A program made the translations under genes and the position numbers. 58,328 nt of DNA from Ignavibacteriales bacterium (lineage in GTDB: Bacteria > Bacteroidota > Ignavibacteria > UBA10030): the NCBI GenBank assembly GCA_016192345.1, contig JACPUH010000060.1, positions 1 to 58,328 of the forward strand, read 5' to 3'. Shown here piece by piece: positions 8,469-16,962 of the stretch. The notes under the pieces are model-generated. The model worked only from the letters and a program-made list of their open reading frames with translations, made no database searches and was not told the origin of the DNA. Every line of letters starts with the position of its first letter. The stretch's first letter is position 1.

Positions 8469-10793
8469 TCAACGGCGCACAACAGCCACCTTTCCGGTCC
8501 CCAGCTGATTTCCATTATCGGCAAACGCCACGACAAAATAGACCCCCGTGGCAACGTAGTCTCCCTCCAATGTTTTCCCATCCCAGAATGCACGGCCGCC
8601 CCCCTGGGCGCGGAACTCGTTGACCAGCGTCCCGTTCACCGAGAGAATCTTGATCGAGCTGTCCTCCACCAGGTTTCGGATGATGAGGTGTGATGAGGCA
8701 GGGACGATATAGGGATTGGGGGCGATTTCAAGCGAGGAGAACGATCGCTCGGTCTGTACGGAAAGGATCTCCAGACTGGAGAGCCCCCTTTCCGTTCCAA
8801 AATAGACAATGCCCCGCCGTTGATCAATGGCGATTGAGCGGACATCATTGTCGATCAGCTTGCCATTCGTGGAAAGGACATTGTATTGCGCAACCACCTG
8901 GGTGCCATCGGAATTGATCACGATCACCCCCTCCTTCGTACCGACCCATTTGTTGTCCAGTGCATCGACCGCTATCGCCTGAATAACCTGCAGGCGTAGC
9001 GGGATCACGACCGTTGTGGTGGTGGAGGACTTGGGGGTCCGCGGCTCGCGGATCATGACCATCCCTCCCTCTGTCCCTACACACACATCGCCATCCTTGT
9101 CCACGGCAAGAGAGAGGATATCGTTACTGAACGTCGCCGGCAGGCCGTCCCCCGCCGTCATCCATCCCCATCCCCCCGTCGCGCGCGTATTGGAAACAAG
9201 CGTATCCTCGTTAAAGAAATACAACCCGGTCTTCGCAAGGTTATTCGGTTCCGAACCGGCCAGCCACTTGGTGTTATTGTGGTCTACTACGATGTTCGTG
9301 AAGACCCCCAACGAGGGGGAATTCCAGTACGCCACCGTTCCATTCCCCCTGACCTGAGCAAGATGGCTGCCGTTGACGGCTGTTCGATTCACAATCCAGG
9401 TATTCCCCTTCGAATCCGGACGGACCCCCCCGATCACGACGTACCCCGGATCGTTGGAAACGGACCCTGCAAGCATCGGAGTCGTTGTATGATCCAGCCT
9501 TCGAAGGATGGAATCTTTCCTTACTTCCACCACCCCCCGCCCCCAGGAGCTCACCCAGACCGAGCCTCCCTGACCTGGGGACACCTTGTAATAATCGTTC
9601 CTCGCAGGATCGTTCGGGCCCTGACCCATAACGGGGTGGGTCTCCCAGGTAAAGTTCTTCCATTGCTCCGCTTCGGGTTTGCCCGGGTCGAATCGATAGA
9701 AGCCACGCCCTCTCTCGCTGATCCCGGATGCGGCCCAAAGGATGCCGGAGGAATCTACTTCGATACTCACAAAAAGGTTGGACTGCGGACCGCTCGGCGC
9801 AATGTATTCCCATTGGGATGCGCTGTGCCGCGCGATACCGTTGAAGCTCGTCGCAACCCAAATCGTTGACGGGTTGGATTGGAGTGCCAATCGCCGTCCG
9901 GTTCCCCGGGAGTTGGTCGCAAGAATAGTAAGTGGACTCTGCAGGCCCGTAAGGCTGCCGAGCATCAGCGAAGAGCCTTCGTTCCAAACCATAAGGAGAT
10001 CGTTCGACCGGGAAACCCAATCGTCAACCCCTTTTCCCTGAAGCGCGTTGATCGCCTGGAATGTTGTTCCGTTAAAGAAAGCCGCGCCGGCTGTCGTTCC
10101 CACGACGATCGTATCGCGGAACACGGTCAAAGCCGTGACATTGGTGGAGGGAAGATTATTCGATGCATCAAACCGTTGCCAGAAGAGGGGTGAGGAGAGA
10201 TTCGGGGCAGAGAGAGGAGCGGAGACCACGCCAAGATCGGTCGCAGCCCAGATTGTATTTCCGTGGATCAGGACGCCCTGGACCTTCGCCTGCGATGCAA
10301 ACCCGAAACTCGCATACGTGTCGCGAAATTCCCGCCGTTCCATGAGAAAGACAGAGATTCCGAAATCCGTGCCGATGAGCAGGGAGTCGCCTTGGACAAA
10401 AAAGGATCGGATGGCTTTTTGAATGCGGGGCGAATCCTTGATGTCGCGGATTTCGACCCAGTTCCGGGTGGAGGGGTCGTACAGATTCACAAACCCGTCA
10501 GAGGAACCGACCCATACTCTTCCGAGGCCGTCGATGGTGACGGCAGTCAGGTCGTTGGCGCTGAGTCCATCGGAGTTGGTAAACTTCGTAATGTGCCCGT
10601 CCGACGCAGTGTACAGGAACAGTCCTCCTGCAGTCGCAACCCAAAGACTATCGTCCCGGACGGCAATGGAGCGTGCTTCCTTCATGTCGGTATAATTCTT
10701 CCAGCGACCAAAATCGATCTGGCCCTGCTGCGCCCTCAGCACCGTGGCACAACCAAGGATTACGAGAATGACAATCGCACCAATCCTGCCCAT
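8469..10793 (-). CDS. PorZ-like T9SS protein, two beta-propellers plus sorting domain
   Basis: A secreted 774-residue protein. A signal peptide (GAIVILVILGCATVLRAQQ) is followed by two beta-propeller halves made of two-component-regulator-type repeats (W.AT.GGLF, VWVGSSDG, LLIGTDFG, WVGTKEG, VYFGTERG). It ends with a C-terminal T9SS sorting domain (LEIAPNPYIVPASS to KVAVVRR). The architecture, length and the segment around IRDIKDSPRIQKAIRSFF resemble PorZ, a part of the T9SS attachment complex that helps deliver A-LPS to cargo; this assignment is moderate. The frame is open back to 10877, but the ATG at 10793 starts exactly at the signal peptide and leaves 16 nt after ribH. It is probably in the PHP-ribH transcript. 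Confidence 0.75.
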   Translation of the reverse strand: MGRIGAIVILVILGCATVLRAQQGQIDFGRWKNYTDMKEARSIAVRDDSLWVATAGGLFLYTASDGHITKFTNSDGLSANDLTAVTIDGLGRVWVGSSDGFVNLYDPSTRNWVEIRDIKDSPRIQKAIRSFFVQGDSLLIGTDFGISVFLMERREFRDTYASFGFASQAKVQGVLIHGNTIWAATDLGVVSAPLSAPNLSSPLFWQRFDASNNLPSTNVTALTVFRDTIVVGTTAGAAFFNGTTFQAINALQGKGVDDWVSRSNDLLMVWNEGSSLMLGSLTGLQSPLTILATNSRGTGRRLALQSNPSTIWVATSFNGIARHSASQWEYIAPSGPQSNLFVSIEVDSSGILWAASGISERGRGFYRFDPGKPEAEQWKNFTWETHPVMGQGPNDPARNDYYKVSPGQGGSVWVSSWGRGVVEVRKDSILRRLDHTTTPMLAGSVSNDPGYVVIGGVRPDSKGNTWIVNRTAVNGSHLAQVRGNGTVAYWNSPSLGVFTNIVVDHNNTKWLAGSEPNNLAKTGLYFFNEDTLVSNTRATGGWGWMTAGDGLPATFSNDILSLAVDKDGDVCVGTEGGMVMIREPRTPKSSTTTTVVIPLRLQVIQAIAVDALDNKWVGTKEGVIVINSDGTQVVAQYNVLSTNGKLIDNDVRSIAIDQRRGIVYFGTERGLSSLEILSVQTERSFSSLEIAPNPYIVPASSHLIIRNLVEDSSIKILSVNGTLVNEFRAQGGGRAFWDGKTLEGDYVATGVYFVVAFADNGNQLGTGKVAVVRR

Positions 10794-10809
10794 TCCTGTC
10801 ACCGCCGCA

Positions 10810-11337
10810 TCAACCGACGCGGCGCGTTCCCTTCTCTTGCTGGCTCTTCTTAGTTTCGGATCGTATCCGTGAAACAAGATCGCTCATCTCCATCGCCGTC
10901 AGCACGGCGTCCCATCCCTTGTTGCCGTGCCTTCCCCCTGCACGTTCCATCGCCTGTTGTTCCGTGTTGGTTGTCAGGACCCCGAACACCACCGGAAGGG
11001 CGTACCGCAGGGCCACATCCTGGATCCCGCGCGCTGCTTCAGCCGAGACGTACTCAAAGTGGGGTGTTGCGCCACGAATCACCGCCCCCAGACAAATAAT
11101 TGCATCCCATCTTTTTCTGCGCGCAAGCATGCCGGCTACCTGGGGCAATTCGAAAGCGCCTGGACAATGATAGACTCGAATACCGCGTTCGGAAACACCA
11201 TGATCTTTCAGGCAGGCCAGCGCCCCTGCAAGAAGCTTCTCCGTAACCGTCTCATTAAACCGGCTTACAACAATTGCAAACCGGTAGCGGGTGCGCCCCT
11301 TCTCTGCTCTCCGACCCGATATACGACCTTTATTCAC
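10810..11337 (-). CDS. ribH: 6,7-dimethyl-8-ribityllumazine synthase
   Basis: Penultimate step of riboflavin synthesis, condensing 5-amino-6-ribitylaminouracil with 3,4-dihydroxybutanone phosphate. Family motifs are FNETVTEKLLAGA, PGAFELP, GAVIRGATPHFEYV and the FGVLTTNTEQQAMERAG segment that normally carries active-site residues. It has 175 residues, with a short basic N-terminal extension and a 20-residue charged C-terminal tail beyond the usual core. It lies 6 nt downstream of the PHP gene and stands alone, without other rib genes nearby. Confidence 0.95.
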   Translation of the reverse strand: MNKGRISGRRAEKGRTRYRFAIVVSRFNETVTEKLLAGALACLKDHGVSERGIRVYHCPGAFELPQVAGMLARRKRWDAIICLGAVIRGATPHFEYVSAEAARGIQDVALRYALPVVFGVLTTNTEQQAMERAGGRHGNKGWDAVLTAMEMSDLVSRIRSETKKSQQEKGTRRVG

Positions 11338-11343
11338 GGGGCC

Positions 11344-12264
11344 TCAGGAGAACAATCTGCTTCTCATCGTCTCCACCACGTGCATCGGCACCGTAAAGAC
11401 GCCGAAGGTATGGTTATCATTCTTCTTCCCTCCATGGTAATCCGAGCCGCCGCTTTCCAGCAGGAAGTACTGGTTGACGACGCTTCGATAATGTTCCTGC
11501 AATTTTTCGTCATGGGAGGGATGCACCACTTCGATACCGTCCAGTCCTGCTTTAATGAGTTGGGAAAGCTCGGCATCGGTGGTGTACCGGCCTGGGTGGG
11601 CCAGGAAGGAAAGTCCGCCGGTGCTATTAATCAATTTAAACGCTTCGCCGGGGTTAACCTGATATTTTTTTTCGAAGGCAGGTCCCCCCATCCCGATAAA
11701 CCGCTCGAAGGCTTCCTGGTAGGATTCGATGTACCCTCCGTCGAGGAGGGCATTCGCGATATGCGGTCGTCCAACCGATCCGACACCCGCCTGTCCCAAC
11801 ACGGCATCCATGGTGATCGCGACGTTCATTTTATTGAGTTTCTCCACAATCCGCTCCGCCCTCTTGAACCGTTCCCTGCGGAAGAAAGAGAGATAGTCCA
11901 ACAACATCTCGCTCTTATGATCGAAGAAATACGCAAGGATGTGCACGTCCTTCTCGCCAAGGGAAACACTCAACTCCAGGCCGGGGATGATCTCCACCCC
12001 CACGCTCTTCCCCCACTCCGCAGCTTCGTCGATGGCTCCAACATTGTCGTGGTCTGTGATGGCAAGGGCGGAAAGGCCGGCGGCATGGGCTTTCCGGACC
12101 AACTCGAGCGGTGTTAATGCTCCATCGGAATGTGTTGTATGGGAATGCAGGTCTGCACGGCCGTCCGAACCGTCTGAGCGGGAACGACCGGCCGAGGTAG
12201 GAGAATCAGGTCCGGTAGCATGCGCGGCATCTCCCTGGTTATCAGTCTCCACACTCTGTGCCAT
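11344..12264 (-). CDS. PHP-domain phosphoesterase
   Basis: A 306-residue metal-dependent phosphoesterase of the PHP superfamily, closest in pattern to the YciV/RNase AM type (nucleoside 3',5'-bisphosphate phosphatase or 5'-3' exonuclease on short RNAs). Metal-binding motifs occur in order: DLHSHTTHSDG (38-48), ITDHDN, IIPGLE, RPHIAN, FLAHPG and SGGSDYHGG. The first 35 residues are low-complexity and rich in S, G, D and T, with no PHP homology; a later in-frame start is not obvious. It is followed closely by ribH and the PorZ-like gene. Confidence 0.88.
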   Translation of the reverse strand: MAQSVETDNQGDAAHATGPDSPTSAGRSRSDGSDGRADLHSHTTHSDGALTPLELVRKAHAAGLSALAITDHDNVGAIDEAAEWGKSVGVEIIPGLELSVSLGEKDVHILAYFFDHKSEMLLDYLSFFRRERFKRAERIVEKLNKMNVAITMDAVLGQAGVGSVGRPHIANALLDGGYIESYQEAFERFIGMGGPAFEKKYQVNPGEAFKLINSTGGLSFLAHPGRYTTDAELSQLIKAGLDGIEVVHPSHDEKLQEHYRSVVNQYFLLESGGSDYHGGKKNDNHTFGVFTVPMHVVETMRSRLFS

Positions 12265-12404
12265 ATGCTTTTAGGTTGGTAGTTCGACATATGAAATTTC
12301 ATTGAGAGCGCCCGATGACAGCAGCCCGGAGCGGAGGGGCATTGAGTAAGAGAGGATCGCTTGTCTCGACGGTTGGAAATCTCATCCCCGTCACGACAAC
12401 CTGG

Positions 12405-13088
12405 TTACAAATGGCGTTTACGAAATTCTTCGTAGTCGTTGATGGTGAGCTTGTTCCCCTGCATGGCCAGGAACCCTTCCTTGATGAACTGATGAATCAT
12501 CCGCGAAACCGTCTCGCGCGAAGTTCCCGCCATGTTGGCCATGTCCTGCTGAAGCGGAAGCTCATCAATCTCCACCTTCCCTTTGCGGAATACGCCGATG
12601 TCATCGGCCAGCATGAGAATAACGTTCGCAACCCGTCCCGCCGCATCCTTGAGCGAGAGGCTTTTGATCTGTCCGTCCGCCTTGCGTAACCGCATGGTCA
12701 ACTCACCGAGGAGTGAAATTGCCACCTGTGGATGCTCGTGGAGAAGTTTCAGGAAGTCCCGCCGATGAATCATGAACAACTCGGTTTTGGAGAGCGCGAC
12801 GACGCTTGCCGAGCGCGCGAGTCCGTCCAGCAGCGACATCTCACCAAAAAATTCCCCGGGCCCGAAGATCGAAAGGATCACCTCCCTGCCATCTTCATCC
12901 GTCCGCACGATCTTCACTTTGCCCATGACAATAACGAAGAGGGCGGCGCCCATCTCCTGTTCCAGAACGACGATATTTCCTTTTTTGTATTTCTTCCGGA
13001 CACCCAGTTTCGCGATTTTCTTTAACTCGGGTTCCTGAAGATCAGCAAAAATTGGTACGTTTTGAAGGAAGCTCAATTCTTCGGTCAT
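12405..13088 (-). CDS. Crp/Fnr-family transcriptional regulator
   Basis: A 227-residue regulator: an N-terminal cyclic-nucleotide-type beta-barrel (FLQNVPIFADLQEPELKKIA, then GKVKIVRTDEDGREVIL and FFGEMSLLDGLARSASV) and a C-terminal winged helix with recognition helix GTSRETVSRMIHQF. No cysteine cluster for an Fe-S centre is present, so it is Crp-like rather than Fnr-like; the ligand is unknown. The frame is open to 13304, but the ATG at 13088 matches the family start and lies about 80 nt after a strong promoter. Confidence 0.93.
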   Translation of the reverse strand: MTEELSFLQNVPIFADLQEPELKKIAKLGVRKKYKKGNIVVLEQEMGAALFVIVMGKVKIVRTDEDGREVILSIFGPGEFFGEMSLLDGLARSASVVALSKTELFMIHRRDFLKLLHEHPQVAISLLGELTMRLRKADGQIKSLSLKDAAGRVANVILMLADDIGVFRKGKVEIDELPLQQDMANMAGTSRETVSRMIHQFIKEGFLAMQGNKLTINDYEEFRKRHL

Positions 13089-13172
13089 TCTGGGTGTGAA
13101 TAGGGCGGTGGATTGTAAGCGCTTGGACGCTTTCGAGAAGGTTCCTTCTATAATAGCACCCGCTAAACGCCC

Positions 13173-13202
13173 AATATATTGGCTGGTGTGATGAAAGTCA
13201 AG
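13173..13202 (-). promoter_or_regulatory. Promoter of the Crp-type gene with a possible overlapping operator
   Basis: TTGACT (13196-13201) and TATATT (13173-13178) on the minus strand are 17 bp apart. Overlapping the -35 and spacer is TGTGA-N6-TCAAG (13187-13202), which resembles the Crp-family consensus TGTGA-N6-TCACA with two mismatches in the right half. That would fit negative autoregulation; the promoter is well supported and the operator is only suggestive. Confidence 0.65.
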
Positions 13203-13595
13203 ATGAAAGATACCCCCCTGCGCCCACGATTCGCGGCATGCTCGTCGATGAACAAGGCTCTCTCTCAGGGTCTTTTCATTTTTTCGTAATGGTCTGTGGT
13301 TCATTTTGAGGATCGCTTATCGATCTTTCTGTATCAGCCCTCCGGGTGTTTCAAGATGACACAGCATTCCGGCAATGGAAGGATGAACGGTACACCCACA
13401 ATCGCAAAAGAGGCTGTTTGACCTGGGACACAGGTTTCAAGAGTCCCGTTTCTTAGCATGGTGGTGGCAAAAGGCCTTGCTGCACTTCGCCTACGCACCT
13501 AGTCTTTTCGACCACGGGCATCGTAGCGATCCATCTTCATCGGGGACAACCGGGAGAGTGAAAATGTTCGAGAGACACAAACGAAGGGGCCATCG
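13203..13595. other. Intergenic stretch with no clear gene
   Basis: About 390 bp between the Crp-gene promoter and two small plus-strand ORFs. I see no RNA gene or repeat. A weak plus-strand promoter-like pair TTGCTG-17-TAGTCT (13477-13505) could serve the small ORFs. Confidence 0.3.
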
Positions 13596-13739
13596 ATGAA
13601 ATACTTCTATCGGGCATTGGATGATCGGGAGCGGTACGAACTGGAACAACTGTTGCTGGTCGAGATGAATCTTCAGCGATGGTATGCCGTGACCTTCCTT
13701 CCGGGTTGGAACGGCGAATGCACCATCACACTCAATTAA
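13596..13739 (+). CDS. Small protein, 47 residues, unknown
   Basis: A 47-codon ORF starting MKYFYRALDDRERYELEQLL and ending in a beta-like GWNGECTITLN. It has a purine-rich ribosome-binding site (AAGGGG, about 6 nt before the ATG) and natural codon use. It is followed 15 nt later by another small ORF on the same strand, also with a good ribosome-binding site, which argues for a real mini-operon. I do not recognise the family. Competing minus-strand frames over the same bases look like shadows. Confidence 0.45.
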   Translation: MKYFYRALDDRERYELEQLLLVEMNLQRWYAVTFLPGWNGECTITLN

Positions 13740-13754
13740 GCACGGGGGAACATC

Positions 13755-13901
13755 ATGAAACGCTTTGCCTTTGTCTCCGGTTTTCTCCTGGTCACTTCCG
13801 CCATCGCCATGCCGCTGTATTTCTGGAAGAAGTTCCGCCATGAGAATGACGAGAACCGCCGGTACGACATTGCCGACTTCTTTGCAGACGAATCGTTATA
13901 A
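13755..13901 (+). CDS. Small single-membrane-segment protein, 48 residues
   Basis: MKRFAFVSGFLLVTSAIAMP is a typical signal anchor or signal peptide, followed by a charged tail (RHENDENRRYDIADFF). The ribosome-binding site GGGGGAA sits 4 nt before the ATG. Its stop codon overlaps the 3' end of the convergent minus-strand gene by 6 bp, a tight tail-to-tail arrangement that supports both genes. Function unknown; it could act with the 47-residue protein just upstream. Confidence 0.5.
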   Translation: MKRFAFVSGFLLVTSAIAMPLYFWKKFRHENDENRRYDIADFFADESL

Positions 13902-14240
13902 GGTACGGTGAAGTTCCTGGTGAACAAACGCAATGATGACCCGCGCATCTTCGAGAGGGTTCGTCGACGCCGACGCAAAGTCGGCTGAAAGCCTCGCTTG
14001 AAGGCGCTCTGCCGCTCCCCGCACCTCCTCCGCCACGCCCCGATCCTCCATCAACCCGCGTAGTTGACGAACAAAATCGACACCGTACTTTCGATCCGGA
14101 AATCGTCTCTGCAGTTCCGTTAACGCGTACCCCGCGGCCCGACGGGCCGATGTGCGAACCTGTCCATCGTTCCCCGCCGTCTTAGCCGCACGGGCCCGAT
14201 CCAGCTCCCGTTCAACGTCGTCAATCCACGCCATGGACAT
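13896..14240 (-). CDS. Small helical protein of unknown function
   Basis: A 114-residue, all-helical, arginine-rich protein (RTSARRAAGYALTEL, then RFPDRKYGVDFVRQLRGLM and a C-terminal LEDARVIIAFVHQELHRTL). The pattern of paired amphipathic helices faintly recalls HEPN-type domains, but I see no clear RxxxxH motif and do not assign it. It overlaps the end of the alpha/beta hydrolase gene by 20 nt; an alternative ATG two codons in is equally possible. Translational coupling with the hydrolase suggests a shared role. Confidence 0.55.
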   Translation of the reverse strand: MSMAWIDDVERELDRARAAKTAGNDGQVRTSARRAAGYALTELQRRFPDRKYGVDFVRQLRGLMEDRGVAEEVRGAAERLQARLSADFASASTNPLEDARVIIAFVHQELHRTL

Positions 14241-15072
14241 CGCGCTCCAGCACCTGCGACAGCACTCTCATGAATTCCTCCGGACATTCCAGTTGCGGGA
14301 CGTGTCCGGCTTCGTACAGAAAGTGTGTATCGAGCTTAAGGATGATTTTGCGCATGGTGTTCACCGACTCCTCGGAAAGGAGCCTGTCCCGTTTTCCCCA
14401 AATAACAGAAACGGGGATCCGAAGACTCGTCAGCTCCTCGGCGAGAAAATCGGGCTCTTCAATCGATGCAATAATATCATTGACCCGCCGTTTCTTCATA
14501 TCGGCAAGAATGAAAGGGGCAAGGGGTCTATAGTACCATGGGTATCGATACCACATCGCATCGAGTAAACGCCTCAGATCCCCCAGCGAGTTCAGGATGA
14601 AGAGCTTCTTCACATGCTCCACCCCTCTGTAATAAATTCCAGCATTGTTGATCAGCACCAAATGGCCGACCTGATGCTGGTGGCGGACCGTAAACCGGGC
14701 TGCAACCCACCCACCAAACGACTGCCCAATCAACCGGAATGAGGGAAGGGAGAGCGCCTCGACGAGTTGCGCAAACACTTCCACCTGCTCGCCGATGGTC
14801 AGATACTTTTTTCCGTTCGTGAGTCGGGAAAAACCGAACCCGGGCAGATCCACCGCTACGACGCGGTAATCCCGCGCGAGGCGCGGCAGCACTTTCACCC
14901 AGGTACTGGACGATGTACCAAGACCATGGAGAAGGACGATCGTTGCACGCGGGCTCCTGTGTGCATTGTCATAATAATGCACGGAGCACGGACCGAGGGG
15001 GCAGTACCGGCTCTGCATGCCGGAACGCCGATACGCGTTTCTTACAAGCGTATGAGCAAGATCGATAACCAT
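14221..15072 (-). CDS. Alpha/beta hydrolase
   Basis: A 283-residue hydrolase of the alpha/beta fold. It has the oxyanion loop LLHGLGTSSSTW, the nucleophile elbow IGQSFGGW (Ser near 125), the acid in IWGKRDRLL and the catalytic histidine in EAGHVPQLE. The cap region is rich in W and Y (MWYRYPWYYRPLAPF), suggesting a hydrophobic substrate, which is unknown. It starts 2 nt after the glycosylase gene stop. Confidence 0.88.
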   Translation of the reverse strand: MVIDLAHTLVRNAYRRSGMQSRYCPLGPCSVHYYDNAHRSPRATIVLLHGLGTSSSTWVKVLPRLARDYRVVAVDLPGFGFSRLTNGKKYLTIGEQVEVFAQLVEALSLPSFRLIGQSFGGWVAARFTVRHQHQVGHLVLINNAGIYYRGVEHVKKLFILNSLGDLRRLLDAMWYRYPWYYRPLAPFILADMKKRRVNDIIASIEEPDFLAEELTSLRIPVSVIWGKRDRLLSEESVNTMRKIILKLDTHFLYEAGHVPQLECPEEFMRVLSQVLERDVHGVD

Positions 15073-15074
15073 GG

Positions 15075-15983
15075 TCAGGATGGAAGGGCTGGATCGTGCC
15101 AGTCACGGGTCATTTCAAGCCACAGGAACAAGCCGCGCCACGAGCCGTACGGCGCATAGTGCTTCGCAATCGTCCCATCGGACACTTTTCTCCCCTTCCG
15201 GTGAAGTTCGTAGTACCTTCCACGCACCCAGGAATCGAGACCCAGATAGTCGTACCGGCCGAGGAGTTTCAAGATATTCCCCGCGGCGTACTCCCCCAAC
15301 CCCTTCACCGAGCGTACCCGGTTGAACAACTCCACGGTAGGCACCGACGACCTGCGCCAGGACTCGACATCAAGCTTTCCGCCGGCAACCCGCTCGCTCA
15401 ATTCCAGGAGATACGGGGAACGATACCCTGCCCGGATATTTTTCCGGATGAAGGACTCCGGGACCCCGGCAATCGCGGCCGGCGTGGGAAAACTACTGAG
15501 GCCACCGGTAAACGTTCTTCCCAGAATGCCGGTCAGGTTCTTCACCATCGCTTCCGTCAGGCTCCAGCTGCAGTTCGTCGTGCACATCATTTTCACAAGG
15601 TCTTCAAAGACGGTCGGTGATCGGAGCATCCGTCCCGCGCCGGTGGGAGGGATCCAACGGTACTGGCGGTGTTTCCTGGCTTCGGCATAGAATCCGCCCA
15701 GGTCCTCATTCATACGGAGGCAATCCATCCATTGTGACTTGATCTCCCCGCGCCGGGCCGCGGTCAGGTTCCTGGCGCTGGTTGCCTCCACATGGAGTCG
15801 AGATTCACTGCTTCTCACCGAACAGTGGACCAGAGTCCCATCCTTCAATTCGAGGAGCCGCGAGAGGATGCGATTCTCTTTATCAACCTGAAATGGGGGA
15901 AGGGAGCACCACCCGTGGCTGTACACGGTACGCCAGAATCGAAAGTTCGAAGACGGGGAAACGGTAAGGCGTGTTCGGTTCAT
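15075..15983 (-). CDS. HhH-GPD DNA glycosylase
   Basis: A 302-residue base-excision-repair glycosylase of the AlkA/OGG superfamily. The helix-hairpin-helix is VKGLGEYAAGNIL (about 230-242) and the catalytic aspartate lies in the following LGLDSW. An N-terminal beta-rich domain (1-90) resembles the first domain of AlkA/OGG1. The cysteines in MMCTTNCSW are not in an Fe-S arrangement. The substrate (alkylated or oxidised purine) cannot be told from sequence. It heads a run of tightly spaced genes with the hydrolase. Confidence 0.85.
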   Translation of the reverse strand: MNRTRLTVSPSSNFRFWRTVYSHGWCSLPPFQVDKENRILSRLLELKDGTLVHCSVRSSESRLHVEATSARNLTAARRGEIKSQWMDCLRMNEDLGGFYAEARKHRQYRWIPPTGAGRMLRSPTVFEDLVKMMCTTNCSWSLTEAMVKNLTGILGRTFTGGLSSFPTPAAIAGVPESFIRKNIRAGYRSPYLLELSERVAGGKLDVESWRRSSVPTVELFNRVRSVKGLGEYAAGNILKLLGRYDYLGLDSWVRGRYYELHRKGRKVSDGTIAKHYAPYGSWRGLFLWLEMTRDWHDPALPS

Positions 15984-16020
15984 GAATGTTTTGTGAATTC
16001 AGGTTCGGGGTCTATCGGAC

Positions 16021-16455
16021 TCATTCCGGTTTTTCCATATCCATTTCGATCTTCGAGGAACTGTCGGCATAGATCATCAATCGTTTCCCCTCCGGAATTT
16101 GGATGGACCAGTCCCCTTTTGCATTCCTGACGACCGATCCCCAGAGTTTTCGCATCCTGTGCTCGGTGAATTTTTCCCAGAACACCCATCCAAAATACGC
16201 GACGCTCCCGTCCAGAAAAAATGCCGGCACCCGCTCGCCCGCGAGGACCTTGACGTTCGCGACGGTTGTTTCCGTAAAACCAGACTCGCGCAACACTTCG
16301 CAGAAGAGCCCCGACAAATCCCTGCCGTCCACCATGAGGTCGAGCTTCGTCCTCACGGCTCCCTTCCCCGTGACAAACTCCCTGCACGCCCCCCGAAGGC
16401 GTTCTTCATGAGCTGTGTGTTCCATCGCGTTTGATCGGAGAATATAATCACCCAT
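16021..16455 (-). CDS. Hypothetical protein, 144 residues
   Basis: A globular-looking protein with alternating hydrophobic strands (VPAFFLDGSVAYFGWVFWEKF, then DWSIQIPEGKRLMIYADSS) and a charged N-terminal helix. I do not recognise the family. A second in-frame ATG 10 codons in is a possible start. A different minus-strand frame also stays open here, but its composition is less protein-like. It lies 37 nt upstream of the glycosylase gene and may be its operon partner. Confidence 0.5.
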   Translation of the reverse strand: MGDYILRSNAMEHTAHEERLRGACREFVTGKGAVRTKLDLMVDGRDLSGLFCEVLRESGFTETTVANVKVLAGERVPAFFLDGSVAYFGWVFWEKFTEHRMRKLWGSVVRNAKGDWSIQIPEGKRLMIYADSSSKIEMDMEKPE

Positions 16456-16549
16456 GAAGGGAAAAGCAAAAAGAGGAACCCTCCAAAGCAGAGCAAAATT
16501 GGAAAAATGTTGATAGATTGTTCCGCCATCACATTCCCGTCATCATGTC

Positions 16550-16927
16550 ATGACGCAGCGCCGGGACGCCATCGAGGTGACCGACCTTAAGCGTGCAACG
16601 GTCAACGCGATCAAGGAGGAATCACGGAAGGGGCGCACGGTCATCCTCACGACACACATGTTGGATGAAGCAGAAGAACTCTGCACCTCGCTCGCCATAG
16701 CGAACGATGGCACGATGATCGCCAGCGGCAGTATCGGACAAGTGAAATCGCTCGGATTGAAATTACTGTACCTGACACTTTCCTTCGACAAGGTTTCAGG
16801 GAGAATCCTGAAGGCAATCGAGAAAGCCAAGCTGGTCAAAATCGAGGTCCACGACTCCACCGTGGAAGTGACGGTACGCGAGGAGGCCTTGGCGCGTTTC
16901 TTCTCGTCTCGTTCTGGTTTGCGGTGA
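16550..16927 (+). pseudogene. Truncated ABC transporter ATP-binding protein (C-terminal remnant)
   Basis: About 125 codons match the C-terminal part of an ABC ATPase: VTDLKRATVNAIKEESRKGRTVILTTHMLDEAEELC contains the segment that normally follows the D-loop, plus the H-loop histidine in LTTH, then the accessory domain. The Walker A, signature and Walker B motifs are all missing, since homology begins abruptly near 16570. No permease partner is adjacent. It therefore looks like the 3' remnant left by a deletion, probably non-functional for ATP hydrolysis. Confidence 0.75.
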
Positions 16928-16962
16928 GGATGTTGCAACGGGCTGTTTGAACAGGAAATGAT

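Noticed and set aside
13491..13978. Minus-strand frames opposite the two small ORFs
   Set aside because: They lack ribosome-binding sites and have unnatural composition; the plus-strand ORFs fit better.
15980..16387. 135-residue minus-strand frame overlapping the 144-residue hypothetical gene
   Set aside because: The 144-residue frame has a more natural composition and strand pattern; this one is highly charged and lacks a ribosome-binding site.
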